DNA of 64,000 nucleotides from Vulcanimicrobiota bacterium (GCA_013036105.1 JAAXCX010000002.1:148118-212117), one strand, 5' to 3'; shown: positions 8,264 to 17,158, numbered from the stretch's first letter. Translations and numbers: made by a program. The notes: a model not told the origin generated them from the sequence alone.

Positions 8264-9285
8264 ATGATGAAGCCGGCGACCTGAGCCGTAGATCCGTCCG
8301 AATAGAGAACGCTTCCAAAGCCTGCGCCGTCCGCGCCGTAGAACGCCGCACTTGCCCCATTGCTGATTTGCGTTACCGCGCCCGACGTTTTTCCAAAGGG
8401 GCCACCGGACATATTTGCCGTCGCGCTCGCATCGGCCGTTGCGTCGCTCAGGGTGACGCCAATCGCGCTTGCCAAGTTGAAAGCGCCGACGGTCACCGTA
8501 AAGGTTCCGGAATCGTTGATCAGCGGATTACCGGCCCCGGTAATCGTCCAGGTCGCGCCCGATGGCGAAAGCGTCATCGCATTGAGCGGAGACAAGTAGG
8601 CTTTGAGCGCCGCACCGCCGGAGTTGACATTGCCGTTCTGCGTGCCGTTGAACGAGAACGTGTTGCCGAACTCGGTGTTGAGCAGCGAGATGTTTTGTAT
8701 TCCACCGAAACCGCACGTGTTGGCGCTGCCCGTCGCGCTGCAGGTTAGCCCGAACGATGCGACAGCGGGGGCTGTTGGGCTCGGCGCGGCAGTGCCGGTG
8801 ACGCTGAATGAAGTCGTGCCCGCGCTTTTCGTGACCGTGCCGCTCAGTGTATTGTAGGCGATCACAGCGCCCGCTTGCGACGTGAACGTCGCCGTTCCGG
8901 AAAGCGTGGAGGCCGTCGCAGAGTTTTGCGTCTGAGTCAAAACGACGTGCGCCAAGATCGTCGTGCAAACCGGATCGTAGAAGACGTCGATGGTCGTCGT
9001 GATGGTGGTCGCGCCTGAAACGATCGAGACTTTGACGCCGTTGTTGCACACCGGCGCCGTGTTGGCTCCGCCGAACGCCTGAGTGGTGCCCTGGCCAAAG
9101 ATGAGCGTCAGAATTCCAACGCCGAACTCGGCAGCCAGCGCGGCCTGCGCGGCGTTGCGCTGAGTCGCGATCGAAAGCGTCGTCTGGGGCGGGCCGGGCG
9201 GCGGCGTCGCCGTGGTTGCCGCGCATGCGGAGAGCGCAAGCGATGCTATGCAGACCAATGCGGAAAACCGGCTCTTCTGAAGCAT
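8257..9285 (-). CDS. Hypothetical lipoprotein rich in Ser, Thr, Ala and Gly
   Basis: The 342-residue protein starts with a lipoprotein signal peptide and lipobox (ASLALSAC), then a proline-rich linker (TATPPPGPPQ). The rest is low-complexity beta-strand-like sequence with repeated Thr-Ser-Ala runs and a few cysteines, which suggests an extracytoplasmic beta-rich domain. I recognise no family. It is convergent with the carotenoid oxygenase gene. Confidence 0.65.
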   Translation of the reverse strand: MLQKSRFSALVCIASLALSACAATTATPPPGPPQTTLSIATQRNAAQAALAAEFGVGILTLIFGQGTTQAFGGANTAPVCNNGVKVSIVSGATTITTTIDVFYDPVCTTILAHVVLTQTQNSATASTLSGTATFTSQAGAVIAYNTLSGTVTKSAGTTSFSVTGTAAPSPTAPAVASFGLTCSATGSANTCGFGGIQNISLLNTEFGNTFSFNGTQNGNVNSGGAALKAYLSPLNAMTLSPSGATWTITGAGNPLINDSGTFTVTVGAFNLASAIGVTLSDATADASATANMSGGPFGKTSGAVTQISNGASAAFYGADGAGFGSVLYSDGSTAQVAGFIIQ

Positions 9286-9398
9286 CCGGCGATCTTGCGT
9301 TGGGCCGTTGAACGATACCTGCGAAGGTCCCCCGCCCGAAGCTCCGTAAGCCTTTTCCCCTATCGCCTTCGCCTTTTTATGAAGAGGGGGAACTTCGT

Positions 9399-9746
9399 AT
9401 GGTTACTCGTTTGCGTCACATCGCCGTCGTGCAATTTGCGCTCGTCGCCGCGGTACTCTATGGTTTGATCGGCATACTCATTGGATTGGTATGGTGGCTG
9501 GTGATCGGGCCCATCATGATCGCGGAAATGTCGAGAACGCTGATGCCGTCGGCCGGACTAGGTGCTCTTAGCGGCATCGGGTTCTTCGCAATTATCTTTT
9601 TCCCGATCTTCTACGGCATCATCGGTTTTATCGCCGGCCTGCTTTACGCCGGGCTCTATAATTTGGCCGCCCGCTGGACCGGCGGCTTCGAGTTGACGCT
9701 CGATCAGGTTGTCCCGGTTTCGACGGTGGCCATCACGACGGTCTAA
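9399..9746 (+). CDS. Small membrane protein (2-3 helices)
   Basis: The 115-residue product has hydrophobic helices at about residues 10-35 and 50-85 (VVQFALVAAVLYGLIGILIGLVWWLVIG; IGFFAIIFFPIFYGIIGFIAGLLYAGLY), followed by a short cytosolic tail. A strong ribosome-binding site (AGAGGGGG) precedes ATG 9399. It resembles small DUF3566-like membrane proteins in layout, but I cannot assign it firmly. It is convergent with the transketolase genes. Confidence 0.65.
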   Translation: MVTRLRHIAVVQFALVAAVLYGLIGILIGLVWWLVIGPIMIAEMSRTLMPSAGLGALSGIGFFAIIFFPIFYGIIGFIAGLLYAGLYNLAARWTGGFELTLDQVVPVSTVAITTV

Positions 9747-9747
9747 A

Positions 9748-10746
9748 CTATTTGCGCGCGATGACGCGGCGAACCGCCGCTTCGATCGCGCCCGATCCCA
9801 TGCCGTAGTGTTCGATCAGCTCGGCGGGATCGCCGGACTGCCCGAACTGATCGGCGACGCCGATAAATTCGATCGGCGCCGGTCTGCGCTGCGCGAGAAT
9901 CTCGGCAACGCGCGAGCCCATACCGCCGGAGATTTGGTGTTCTTCAACGGTGACGACCGCGCCGCAACGTTCGGCGGCTTCGACGATGGTTTTTTCGTCC
10001 ATCGGTTTGACGGTGTGATTGTTGACGACCATGCACTCGATGCCTTCGCGCGCGAGCGTTTGCGCGGCGATGAGCGCATTGTAGACCAGAATGCCGCAGA
10101 CGACGATGGCTACGTCTTTGCCTTCCCGGAAAATTTGCGCCTTGCCGAGTTCAAACGGCGTCTCGCCGGTCGTGACGACGGGCGTTTTTTCGCGGCCGAA
10201 ACGTAAGTACACCGGGCCATCCATCGCTGCGACGGCCAGCGTCGCGCGCTTGGTTTGAATGGAATCGCACGGAACGACGACGGTCATGTGCGGAATGCAG
10301 CGCATGATCGCGATATCTTCAATCGCCTGGTGCGTCGCGCCGTCGGGCCCGACCGAAACGCCCGCGTGCGCGCCTGCAATTTTAACGTTGGTTTCGTTGA
10401 GCGCCATCGTCGTGCGCACTTGCTCCCACGAACGGCCGGGATTGAACATCGCGTAGCTCGCAATGAACGGGACCTTGCCGGTGCTGGCCATGCCCGCGGC
10501 CATCGCGACGAGCATCTGTTCGGAGACGCCGATCTCGATGTACTGATCGGGTAACGCCTCCTTGAAACCCAGCATGCGCGTGGACTCGGAAAGATCCGCG
10601 CAGATCGCGAGCACGTTGCGGTTGCTTTTGCCCGCCTCGATGACGCCTTCGCCGAATCCGTTGCGCGTCGGCACTTGCTTGACGCTGGCGGGATCTTGGA
10701 GCTCGGCCAGCCGCATCGCGGCGACGCCGTCGAGCGCGTTAGCCAT
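9748..10746 (-). CDS. Transketolase, C-terminal subunit
   Basis: The 332-residue protein corresponds to the pyrimidine-binding and C-terminal domains of transketolase: RNGFGEGVIEAGKSNRNVLAICADL, the ISEQML-equivalent EIGVSEQMLVAMAAGMA, and HAGVSVGPDGATHQAIEDIAIM. It pairs with the upstream half to form the thiamine-diphosphate enzyme that moves two-carbon units in the non-oxidative pentose phosphate pathway. Its start overlaps the end of the N-terminal subunit gene by 8 bases, so the subunits are translationally coupled. Confidence 0.9.
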   Translation of the reverse strand: MANALDGVAAMRLAELQDPASVKQVPTRNGFGEGVIEAGKSNRNVLAICADLSESTRMLGFKEALPDQYIEIGVSEQMLVAMAAGMASTGKVPFIASYAMFNPGRSWEQVRTTMALNETNVKIAGAHAGVSVGPDGATHQAIEDIAIMRCIPHMTVVVPCDSIQTKRATLAVAAMDGPVYLRFGREKTPVVTTGETPFELGKAQIFREGKDVAIVVCGILVYNALIAAQTLAREGIECMVVNNHTVKPMDEKTIVEAAERCGAVVTVEEHQISGGMGSRVAEILAQRRPAPIEFIGVADQFGQSGDPAELIEHYGMGSGAIEAAVRRVIARK

Positions 10747-11596
10747 TGGCGGTCAACCGTTCGCGTTCGGCCTGAAGTTCGCGCAGCGCGACATCCGCCT
10801 GTTCTTTATTGGGCGGCTTGCCGTGCCAGGTGTAGTCGCCTTCCATATAACTGACGCCTTTGCCCGGCACCGTGTTGGCGATGATCACGCTCGGGCGGCC
10901 TTTGACGGCCTTGGCTTTTTCGATCGTCTCCGTAAACTGTGCGATGTCGTTGCCGTCGCACTCGAAGACTTCCCAGTTGAAGGCCCGGTATTTGTCCGCA
11001 AAAGGTTCCAGCGGCATGACGTCTTCGGTGCTTCCGTCGATCTGAATGAAGTTACGGTCGACGATTGCGATCAAGTTGTCGAGCTTGAATTTGGCGGCGG
11101 TCATCGCCGCTTCCCAATGCAGCCCGCACTGGTGCTCGGCATCCGACGTCACCACGTAAACGCGCCAGCTTTTGCCGTCCATCTTCGCGGACAGCGCCAT
11201 ACCTGTGCCTTGAGCTAAGCCTTCACCCAGGGGCCCCGACGTCGTCTCCACCGCCGGCAACCGCACGCGCTCGGGATGCCCTTGCAGGCGCGTTCCGAAC
11301 TTGCGCAGCGTCAGCAATTCTTCGACCGGAAAATAGCCGCCGTACGCCATCGCGCTGTACCGAACGGGCGCGATGTGCCCGCACGAAAGCAGCAGCCGGT
11401 CGCGGTCATCCCACAGTGGTTCTTTCGGGCGGTGATTCAGCACGTGTTCGTAGAGCACGGTGAAGACGTCGGCCATATCCAGCGGCCCGGCCGAATGCCC
11501 GGACCCCGCGGCCAGGAGCGAACGGATAATTCCCTCGCGCACGTTGGTGGCGTGGAGTTGAAGTTCGGTGATACGTTGCGGCGTGAGCGTGGACAT
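10739..11596 (-). CDS. Transketolase, N-terminal subunit
   Basis: The 285-residue protein has the thiamine-diphosphate-binding half: GSGHSAGPLDMADVFTVLY at residues about 32-50, SCGHIAPVRYSAMAYGGYFP, GPLGEGLAQGTGMA and KLDNLIAIVDRN. The GDG-type cofactor motif reads TSDAEHQCG, a variant of the TSDGEHxxG found in split transketolases. Splitting into two chains of about 285 and 332 residues is usual in archaea and several bacterial phyla. It lies 42 bases downstream of the sensor-kinase gene. Confidence 0.9.
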   Translation of the reverse strand: MSTLTPQRITELQLHATNVREGIIRSLLAAGSGHSAGPLDMADVFTVLYEHVLNHRPKEPLWDDRDRLLLSCGHIAPVRYSAMAYGGYFPVEELLTLRKFGTRLQGHPERVRLPAVETTSGPLGEGLAQGTGMALSAKMDGKSWRVYVVTSDAEHQCGLHWEAAMTAAKFKLDNLIAIVDRNFIQIDGSTEDVMPLEPFADKYRAFNWEVFECDGNDIAQFTETIEKAKAVKGRPSVIIANTVPGKGVSYMEGDYTWHGKPPNKEQADVALRELQAERERLTANG

Positions 11597-11638
11597 ACCA
11601 GGCCGTAAATACCCGGCTTTGCCGGAGTCTCCTCGTCT

Positions 11639-12553
11639 TTACTCCTGCAAACGCGGCAGACGCACGACGAATTCGACGCCGCCCGCTTCACCATCGCGTA
11701 CGAATGCCTCGCCTTGATGCGCGCGCGCGATCCATCGCACCAGCGCCAGTCCCAGCCCGCTGCCGCGTGCGTCTCCGCTAAAAGCGCGCTCGAAGATCCG
11801 ATCGCGGTACGCTTCGCCAACCGCATCGCCGTCGTTGAAGATGAGCAAATCGACGGTACGTCCGTTTGCATGGGAATCAACGACGATCAGTCCGCGCGCG
11901 TGACGCAGCGCATTTTCGAGCAGATTGCGCAGCAGCTCGCGCAGGCGCAGTTCGTCGCCGTTGACGATCGCCGACCGGGCGCGATTGTCGATCGCTAGTC
12001 CACGCTCGGCCGCGCGCGCTTCGAACTCTTTGGAAACATTTTTGGCGAGCACGGCGACGTCGACCGGTTCGAGCTGCAGCAGATGTGAATCGGCCGGCCG
12101 CGACAGGGTCAGCAGTTCGCCGACCGTTTGCGACGCGTCGAGCGCAGCTTGCGTGATCGTATCGAAATCCTGCGCGAGCCCGTCAGGCGCGCCCGGCTTG
12201 GCGGCTTGTGAAACCGCGGCGATCGTGGCCAGCGGCGAACGCAGCCGGTGCGCGGCGTCGGCGACGAATTCACGTTCGCGCTGGCGGCCGGCGATCAACG
12301 GCTGCAGCGACGCGCGCGCCAAGAGCCAGGACGCCCCACCGACGATTGCGAGCAGCGGTACGTCGAAGCTGAGAATGGTTTCGAATACGCGCGTCATGGC
12401 CGTGCGGTATCCGGCCGCCGCCTCCGGTGTTCCGATTGCGGGCAGCAACAGCTCCCGGTACTGAACCGACATGAACGCGTAAGCGCCCGCGCTGAGCAGC
12501 GCAAGGACGACTGCGAACACGAGCAGATACCGGAGCGCCAGGCGCGCGATCAC
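11639..12553 (-). CDS. Two-component sensor histidine kinase
   Basis: The 304-residue protein has two membrane helices (about residues 5-30 and 65-85) around a short periplasmic loop of about 35 residues, then an H-box FVADAAHRLRSPLATIA (His 102), an N-box LLRNLLENALRHA and a G-box ARGSGLGLALVRWIARAH. The architecture fits QseC/CusS-type kinases, although the sensor loop is very short. The start overlaps the response-regulator stop by 4 bases. Its place after the cupredoxin/SCO operon suggests metal or redox sensing; that is inference. Confidence 0.9.
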   Translation of the reverse strand: MIARLALRYLLVFAVVLALLSAGAYAFMSVQYRELLLPAIGTPEAAAGYRTAMTRVFETILSFDVPLLAIVGGASWLLARASLQPLIAGRQREREFVADAAHRLRSPLATIAAVSQAAKPGAPDGLAQDFDTITQAALDASQTVGELLTLSRPADSHLLQLEPVDVAVLAKNVSKEFEARAAERGLAIDNRARSAIVNGDELRLRELLRNLLENALRHARGLIVVDSHANGRTVDLLIFNDGDAVGEAYRDRIFERAFSGDARGSGLGLALVRWIARAHQGEAFVRDGEAGGVEFVVRLPRLQE

Positions 12554-13218
12554 GCTTCCAACTTATATCCGACGCCCCAGACGGTATGGATCACCTCGCC
12601 GGCGCCGGCGCGTTTGAGTTTGCGGCGCAGCTGGCTGACGTAAACGTCGACAATATTGGTCGAGCCCTCAAAGTCGTAGTCCCACAGATGTTCGAGCAGC
12701 CGTTCGCGCGAGAACGCGATGCCGGCATTGCGCGCGAAAAATTCGAGCATCCGGAATTCGGTCGCGCCCAGCGGCAGACGCTTTCCGGCGACGCTGACCT
12801 CGCGGGCGGATGCGTCAATTTCGAGCGATCCGGCGCGCAGCGTGTCGTGCAGGGGCCGGTCGGCGCGCCGCGTGATGGCGCGCAGACGAGCAAAGAGCTC
12901 TTCTTCGACGAACGGCTTGACCAAGTAGTCGTCGGCCCCGCAATCCAAGCCGCGCACGCGATCTTCGACCGCGTCGAGCGCGGTCAGCATGAGGATCGGA
13001 GTTTGTACGCCTTCGCCGCGAGCGGCCTTGGCGACCGAGAAACCGTCGCGTTTGGGAAGGACGACGTCGAGAATCGCGGCGTCGTAACGCTGGCGCAGCA
13101 AATGCTCCAAGCCCGCTTCCCCGTCCGCCGCCAAGTCCACCGCATATTTGCGGCGTTCGAGCATCGTGCGGACGGCAGCGGCGATCGAGGCGTTGTCCTC
13201 GACCACCAAGATCCTCAT
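12550..13218 (-). CDS. OmpR-family response regulator
   Basis: The 222-residue protein has a receiver domain (VVEDN at residues 5-9, phospho-acceptor Asp 51 in AAILDVVLP, Lys in YLVKPF) and a C-terminal winged helix (RLLEHLWDYDFEGSTNIVDVYVSQLRRKL). It is the cognate regulator of the overlapping histidine-kinase gene. The start codon is only 7 bases after the end of the haem-c outer-membrane gene, so it is probably also read from that operon. The arrangement recalls CusRS/CopRS-type regulators. Confidence 0.92.
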   Translation of the reverse strand: MRILVVEDNASIAAAVRTMLERRKYAVDLAADGEAGLEHLLRQRYDAAILDVVLPKRDGFSVAKAARGEGVQTPILMLTALDAVEDRVRGLDCGADDYLVKPFVEEELFARLRAITRRADRPLHDTLRAGSLEIDASAREVSVAGKRLPLGATEFRMLEFFARNAGIAFSRERLLEHLWDYDFEGSTNIVDVYVSQLRRKLKRAGAGEVIHTVWGVGYKLEA

Positions 13219-13225
13219 GCCTCTA

Positions 13226-14356
13226 TTATAGGTGCGCTGGCCAGGGAAATCCCACCGTCAGCGCCGCGCCGAGATGGCCGGAAGCGCCGACGGGCTGAAC
13301 TTGCTGGATGAGCAGCCGCGCGTGCGGCGTCACGTGAAACGCCGCGTAGTATACCCAGTCGCGCGAGATGAACGGAACGGCTTGCGCGTCGTAGCGCACG
13401 CCCAGATATGCATGCGGCGTGACGTAATATTTTAAACGGGCGTAGCCGCCCGCACTTCCGGTACGCGTGCCGAACCCGTCGGCGTTTTGATCGCTGCCCC
13501 ACCATTGCTCGGCTTGCAGCTCCACCTTGTGCACGGTGAGTTTCGCGAGCACGCCCTCGCGCTGATAGGCATCGGAAAAGGTGTTCCGACCGGCAGGGAC
13601 GATTCGCCGCGATCCGGTGATGAAGTCACCGCCCACCTGAACATTGGATGTTAGCGGCGCACGCAAGAACATACCAAACTCAGGTGAATTCGCGGCGGTC
13701 GTCTCGCCGGTCGGAACAGGTTTGCCGCCGTACGCGGAGCCTTTGAACTCGCCGAAGTCGACCACAAAATCGGCAGTGGCCGATCCTATGGCGCGTTCGG
13801 CTTGCAAGCCCCAGCGTGGCGACGACAGCGATAGATCGTTCAGGCCGACGTGCGCGCCGTAATACCCGTATGGCGCGAGATCGTCGAGCCGCTGTCCCGG
13901 CGATTGCGCCAGCGGCAGCTCGAATAAGCCTAAACGATACAGCGATTGCGTATGCGCGTTGTAGGTGGCGAGATAGCCCAGAAAGAGTCCCGCCGGGCCT
14001 CCGCCCGCGCCCAAATTATAATGAATGAAAGCGCTCACGGCGCCGATGTCGGCATTCGAAAGCAGCACGCCGCCGGGAGAAAACCGCCGTGTGCCTGCCG
14101 CCGGATCCGCTTCCCACTCCATTTGATAGCGCATCGCGACGCCCGTCGTGCCGTGCTTTGGAATGGGCAGCTGGTAGCCGTGCGCGCGAAACGCATTGCC
14201 GAACGAGTTGAGTTCGGGAAGTACGCTGTGACAGGCAGAGCACTGCAGCTGATAGCGCTGCGCGAACAGAGGAATGGCTCGCGCCGGTGCGCGCAGCGCC
14301 AGCGTGAATGCGGCCGCAAGCGCGAACGCCGCGGCGATCCGCAGTTTAGCGGGCAA
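13226..14356 (-). CDS. Outer-membrane beta-barrel-like protein with N-terminal haem c site
   Basis: The 376-residue protein has a signal peptide (residues 1-28), then FAQRYQLQCSACHSVLP, a single CxxCH haem-attachment site, and LNSFGNAFRAHGYQL. The remaining 300 residues are alternating short strands with aromatic girdle residues, ending LGAALTVGFPWPAHL, which fits an outer-membrane barrel. No second haem motif is visible. The start overlaps the end of a cupredoxin gene by 11 bases. This is the last of four overlapping genes for copper and haem proteins; it may carry electrons at or across the outer membrane. Confidence 0.75.
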   Translation of the reverse strand: MPAKLRIAAAFALAAAFTLALRAPARAIPLFAQRYQLQCSACHSVLPELNSFGNAFRAHGYQLPIPKHGTTGVAMRYQMEWEADPAAGTRRFSPGGVLLSNADIGAVSAFIHYNLGAGGGPAGLFLGYLATYNAHTQSLYRLGLFELPLAQSPGQRLDDLAPYGYYGAHVGLNDLSLSSPRWGLQAERAIGSATADFVVDFGEFKGSAYGGKPVPTGETTAANSPEFGMFLRAPLTSNVQVGGDFITGSRRIVPAGRNTFSDAYQREGVLAKLTVHKVELQAEQWWGSDQNADGFGTRTGSAGGYARLKYYVTPHAYLGVRYDAQAVPFISRDWVYYAAFHVTPHARLLIQQVQPVGASGHLGAALTVGFPWPAHL

Positions 14357-14804
14357 TGATTTCCGCTCTCATCGGGCCGCCGTAATGATAGAAGCAGCCA
14401 AAGAGATACGTGCCGGGCTTATCGACGAGCAGCGTCTGCGAAGACGCGCCGGGCGCTAAACTTCCGCTGCTCCAGTTTTGCGAGATCGAACTGCCGCTCT
14501 GCGTTTGCGCGGAAGACGAATACGGCGATCCCGCTGGAAAGGTCGTCGCGCCCGGAATGGCGGTCGCGGTATGCGCGAAGCCATCGGAATTCACGAACCG
14601 CAGCATCGTGCCGACCGCAACGTTAGTCACTGCCGGTGAATAACCGCCGGCACTCCCCGCCGGAGTTTGCGAGCTCGGATTGAGCGTGAGGTTGACGTCG
14701 ATCGTTTGGACTTGCGAGCCGCCACCGCCGCCCGACGGCGTCATCGTTCCCCCGCCGGTGCAAGCGGCGAGCGAGAGCAGGGCGATGCACAGTGTTGCCC
14801 TCAT
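14346..14804 (-). CDS. Plastocyanin-like cupredoxin lipoprotein
   Basis: ATG 14804 overlaps the SCO1 stop (ATGA) and gives a lipoprotein signal with lipobox LLSLAAC. The mature part is a cupredoxin: a first copper His in GFAHTATAIPG, and a C-terminal CFYHYGGPM that provides Cys, His and Met in the C-x2-H-x4-M spacing of type 1 copper sites. A Gly-rich linker follows the lipidated Cys. It probably shuttles electrons in the periplasm or on the cell surface. A longer in-frame reading from 15023 is an out-of-frame shadow of the SCO1 gene. Confidence 0.85.
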   Translation of the reverse strand: MRATLCIALLSLAACTGGGTMTPSGGGGGSQVQTIDVNLTLNPSSQTPAGSAGGYSPAVTNVAVGTMLRFVNSDGFAHTATAIPGATTFPAGSPYSSSAQTQSGSSISQNWSSGSLAPGASSQTLLVDKPGTYLFGCFYHYGGPMRAEIIAR

Positions 14805-15370
14805 TGTGTCAGTTGCCGCCATTGCGCGTTGACTTCGGCGACGACTTGAGCGGTGAGATCGGTCGATGCAAGCAGAGTTCGGCGAAGCGACCCGTGCGAG
14901 TCGATAAAATAGACGAACGTCGTGTGCACGTCGGCATAACCCTTGCGTCCTTGACGCGCGACGACGCCGAAGGCGCTCATGACGCGGTGCACGTCCGATA
15001 TGTTGCCGGTGGCCAGCGTCCACATCCGCGGATCGGCTCCGAACGTCTTAGCCATCGAACGCATGTCGGCTCGTGAATCGTGCTCCGGGTCGAGCGTGAT
15101 CGTCAACAAGTGAATGCGCCTGTGCTCGGATGAAAAAATTCGCGCCGCCGCGGCGAATTGCGCGTTCACGAGCGGACAGGCGTCGGTGCAATGTGCGGCG
15201 ACAAACGTGACCACCAGCGGCGTGCGCGCGAGCGAAGCAAACGTAAACGAGCGTCCCGTTTGATCCACAAGCACCGGAGGCGCGGTGCGCGCGGCCGATG
15301 GGAGGGCCGGCGCGAAGATTGCAATCGCAATCGCAACGATCGCGCCGGCAGGCTTGAAACGACTTAGCAA
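14801..15370 (-). CDS. SCO1/SenC family copper chaperone
   Basis: The conserved thioredoxin-like SCO domain is clear: VDQTGRSFTFASLARTPLVVTF, the copper-binding CTDACP motif, ITLDPEHDS and the distal His in DVHTTFVYFID. These proteins are membrane-anchored, face the periplasm and help insert copper into cytochrome oxidase or other cuproproteins. TTG 15370, overlapping the stop of the upstream gene by 7 bases, gives a 189-residue protein with an N-terminal anchor (AGAIVAIAIAIFAPALP). Flanking cupredoxins are likely clients. Confidence 0.88.
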   Translation of the reverse strand: MLSRFKPAGAIVAIAIAIFAPALPSAARTAPPVLVDQTGRSFTFASLARTPLVVTFVAAHCTDACPLVNAQFAAAARIFSSEHRRIHLLTITLDPEHDSRADMRSMAKTFGADPRMWTLATGNISDVHRVMSAFGVVARQGRKGYADVHTTFVYFIDSHGSLRRTLLASTDLTAQVVAEVNAQWRQLTQ

Positions 15371-15987
15371 TAGGGGCCCTGGCAGCCGTTGCCGCCACCG
15401 AAACCGCCGCCGCCCGGGGTCGTGGGTTGCGGCGTCGCCTGTGGGCCGGGCGCTGCGTTCGCGCTCACCTGGATCACGTCGCGCATGCTGATCGCATCCA
15501 TGTAGTGATAAGCGCATCCGATGTAGTACGTGCCGGCCGTCGCGAGCGTCACGCTAGCCGATTGGCCGCCGTGAATCGTGCCGCTCGTGTACCCTGCGGC
15601 GAGGGTCGTGCCGCCGGAGGCCGTTGTCGGAAGCGACGGCGCCGCCGGAAAACCGGTCGTGCTCAGCACGTTGAGCGTATGGTCCGTCGCGCTTGATAGG
15701 TTCCGAATCGTCACGACCGTGCCGGGCGGAAACGCGATGGTCTGCGAGTACACGTTTTGCGTGTATCCGCCCACGGTCCCGAATGTCGGATCGTTGACGA
15801 CGCCAATCGTTCCGTCGGGAAGCGCGAATCCAATGGTCAAGCTACTTACGCCGGTGGGCGGGCTACTGGTCGTACCTCCGGTCGATCCCGGGAGGCTCGA
15901 GCCGCCCCCTGAGGCGCCGCCTCCACAGGCCGCTAGCGATAATGCAAGTGCGGCCAAACTGAATACGGCGATTCGAGTCTTGTGCAT
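15364..15987 (-). CDS. Cupredoxin-domain lipoprotein
   Basis: The 207-residue product has a lipoprotein signal (SLAALALSLAAC) followed by a Gly/Ser linker. The core fits a cupredoxin: TIRNLSSATDHTLNV with a copper His, and IGCAYHYMDAISM with Cys, His and a Met six residues after the His, a slightly wider C-x2-H-x6-M spacing than usual. The C-terminus is a Pro/Gly tail that ends in two cysteines. It is the first gene of the four-gene copper/haem operon, with a 70-base gap upstream that should hold the promoter. Confidence 0.8.
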   Translation of the reverse strand: MHKTRIAVFSLAALALSLAACGGGASGGGSSLPGSTGGTTSSPPTGVSSLTIGFALPDGTIGVVNDPTFGTVGGYTQNVYSQTIAFPPGTVVTIRNLSSATDHTLNVLSTTGFPAAPSLPTTASGGTTLAAGYTSGTIHGGQSASVTLATAGTYYIGCAYHYMDAISMRDVIQVSANAAPGPQATPQPTTPGGGGFGGGNGCQGPYC

Positions 15988-16057
15988 ACGCGTTCTCCAA
16001 GAGCAAAAAGTGTCTCAGCAAGAGCGTAAGACTCAGGGATGAAAAAAGTTTGAAGGG

Positions 16058-16876
16058 CTAGCGGGATTTGATGGCGTCGCGCATCGCGACGGCCAGATTT
16101 CTCAGAGCCGGGTCGGTGGCGGCGTCGCCCGCCACCGTGGCAAACGCCGCGCGCGCCTGAACGCGCTTGCCTTCGTGCAGCAGCACGGTTCCCAGTGCGA
16201 AACGCGCCCGCGCGTACTGGGGCGCGAGGTCGACCGCGAGCTGAAATTCACGCTCGGCCGAAGCGTAATCGTTGGTTTTGGCTTGCGCCAACCCGAGATT
16301 GTAATGGGCGTAGGCGTACTTCGGATTTGCCTGCAGAAACTGGCTGAAATCGTTGCGGGCCGTGGCCATGTCGCCCGAGCGCAGCGCTACCAGACCATGA
16401 TCGTAGAGGGCGCGGGCCGAATCGGGAGCTGCCGCTACGAAGCGGTCCGCCACCGCGCGCGCGTCGCGCAAGTCGCCGCGCTCCAAATCAACGGCAATCA
16501 AGTTTGCCATGGCCGCCAAAAAACCGGGATCGCGCGCGATCGCCGATTGCAACTGGCGCGCGGCGTCATCGAGCCGGTGCATGTTCGCATAGGCGATCGA
16601 CAAATCGTAACGCGCCGTCGAATTTTGCGGTTCGCCCGGATTGAGTGCGATGATGCGTTCGAATTCGGCGGCGGCCGACGGCCAGTCCGCGCGCTGCTCG
16701 GCGCCGATTCCTAAATGAAAGCGTTCAACGACTTCACGGCCGGCGGCCAGCGCCCGGAGCTGGGGAATGTTGGTCGTACGCGGGGCCGGAGTGGCGTGCG
16801 GATACATTTGAGCGCGCGCAAAGGAGCCGCACGCCGCGAAGACGATCAGCGCCGGCACCAGCCAGGAGCGTCGCAC
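16058..16876 (-). CDS. Exported TPR-repeat protein
   Basis: The 272-residue protein has a signal peptide (residues 1-22), then at least five tetratricopeptide repeats, for example STARYDLSIAYANMHRLDDA, ARALYDHGLVALRSGDMATA and AYAHYNLGLAQAKTNDYASA. TPR arrays mediate protein contacts. The export signal places it in the periplasm or attached to the envelope. The preceding lipoprotein gene ends 3 bases upstream, so the two form a pair. Confidence 0.8.
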   Translation of the reverse strand: MRRSWLVPALIVFAACGSFARAQMYPHATPAPRTTNIPQLRALAAGREVVERFHLGIGAEQRADWPSAAAEFERIIALNPGEPQNSTARYDLSIAYANMHRLDDAARQLQSAIARDPGFLAAMANLIAVDLERGDLRDARAVADRFVAAAPDSARALYDHGLVALRSGDMATARNDFSQFLQANPKYAYAHYNLGLAQAKTNDYASAEREFQLAVDLAPQYARARFALGTVLLHEGKRVQARAAFATVAGDAATDPALRNLAVAMRDAIKSR

Positions 16877-16879
16877 CTG

Positions 16880-17125
16880 TTACGGCCGGGGCAGTTCCGC
16901 GTTTTGCCAGGAGGTCGCGCCCGCGGCCTGCTCGGGTTTGCAGGCCCATCCAACGCGCCCGGCTTCGGTAATCGGGCCTAGGAGGGCGGGAGCGGCTGAA
17001 GGCTGGAGGGCGCCGTCGAGCATGGCCTCGAGCGACTGAGCGCCGGCATATCCCCGTTCAAATCCGAATGTGCAGGCGGCTAAAACCGCCGCCAGCACGA
17101 AAAGCCTGAGCCACCGCCTTGACAT
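16880..17125 (-). CDS. Small hypothetical lipoprotein
   Basis: ATG 17125 gives an 81-residue protein with a lipobox (VLAAVLAAC). The rest has no recognisable domain; one further Cys is near the C-terminus (GWACKPEQAAG). It is followed after 3 bases by the TPR protein gene, which suggests the two act together at the envelope. It is divergent from the first TonB-receptor-like gene. Confidence 0.65.
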   Translation of the reverse strand: MSRRWLRLFVLAAVLAACTFGFERGYAGAQSLEAMLDGALQPSAAPALLGPITEAGRVGWACKPEQAAGATSWQNAELPRP

Positions 17126-17158
17126 CACCTCTAGTATAGCCGAATCTCTGAAGAATCC

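Noticed and set aside
8257..9285. Adhesin or tandem-repeat surface protein
   Set aside because: Composition is repetitive but no regular repeat unit could be aligned; left as a hypothetical lipoprotein.
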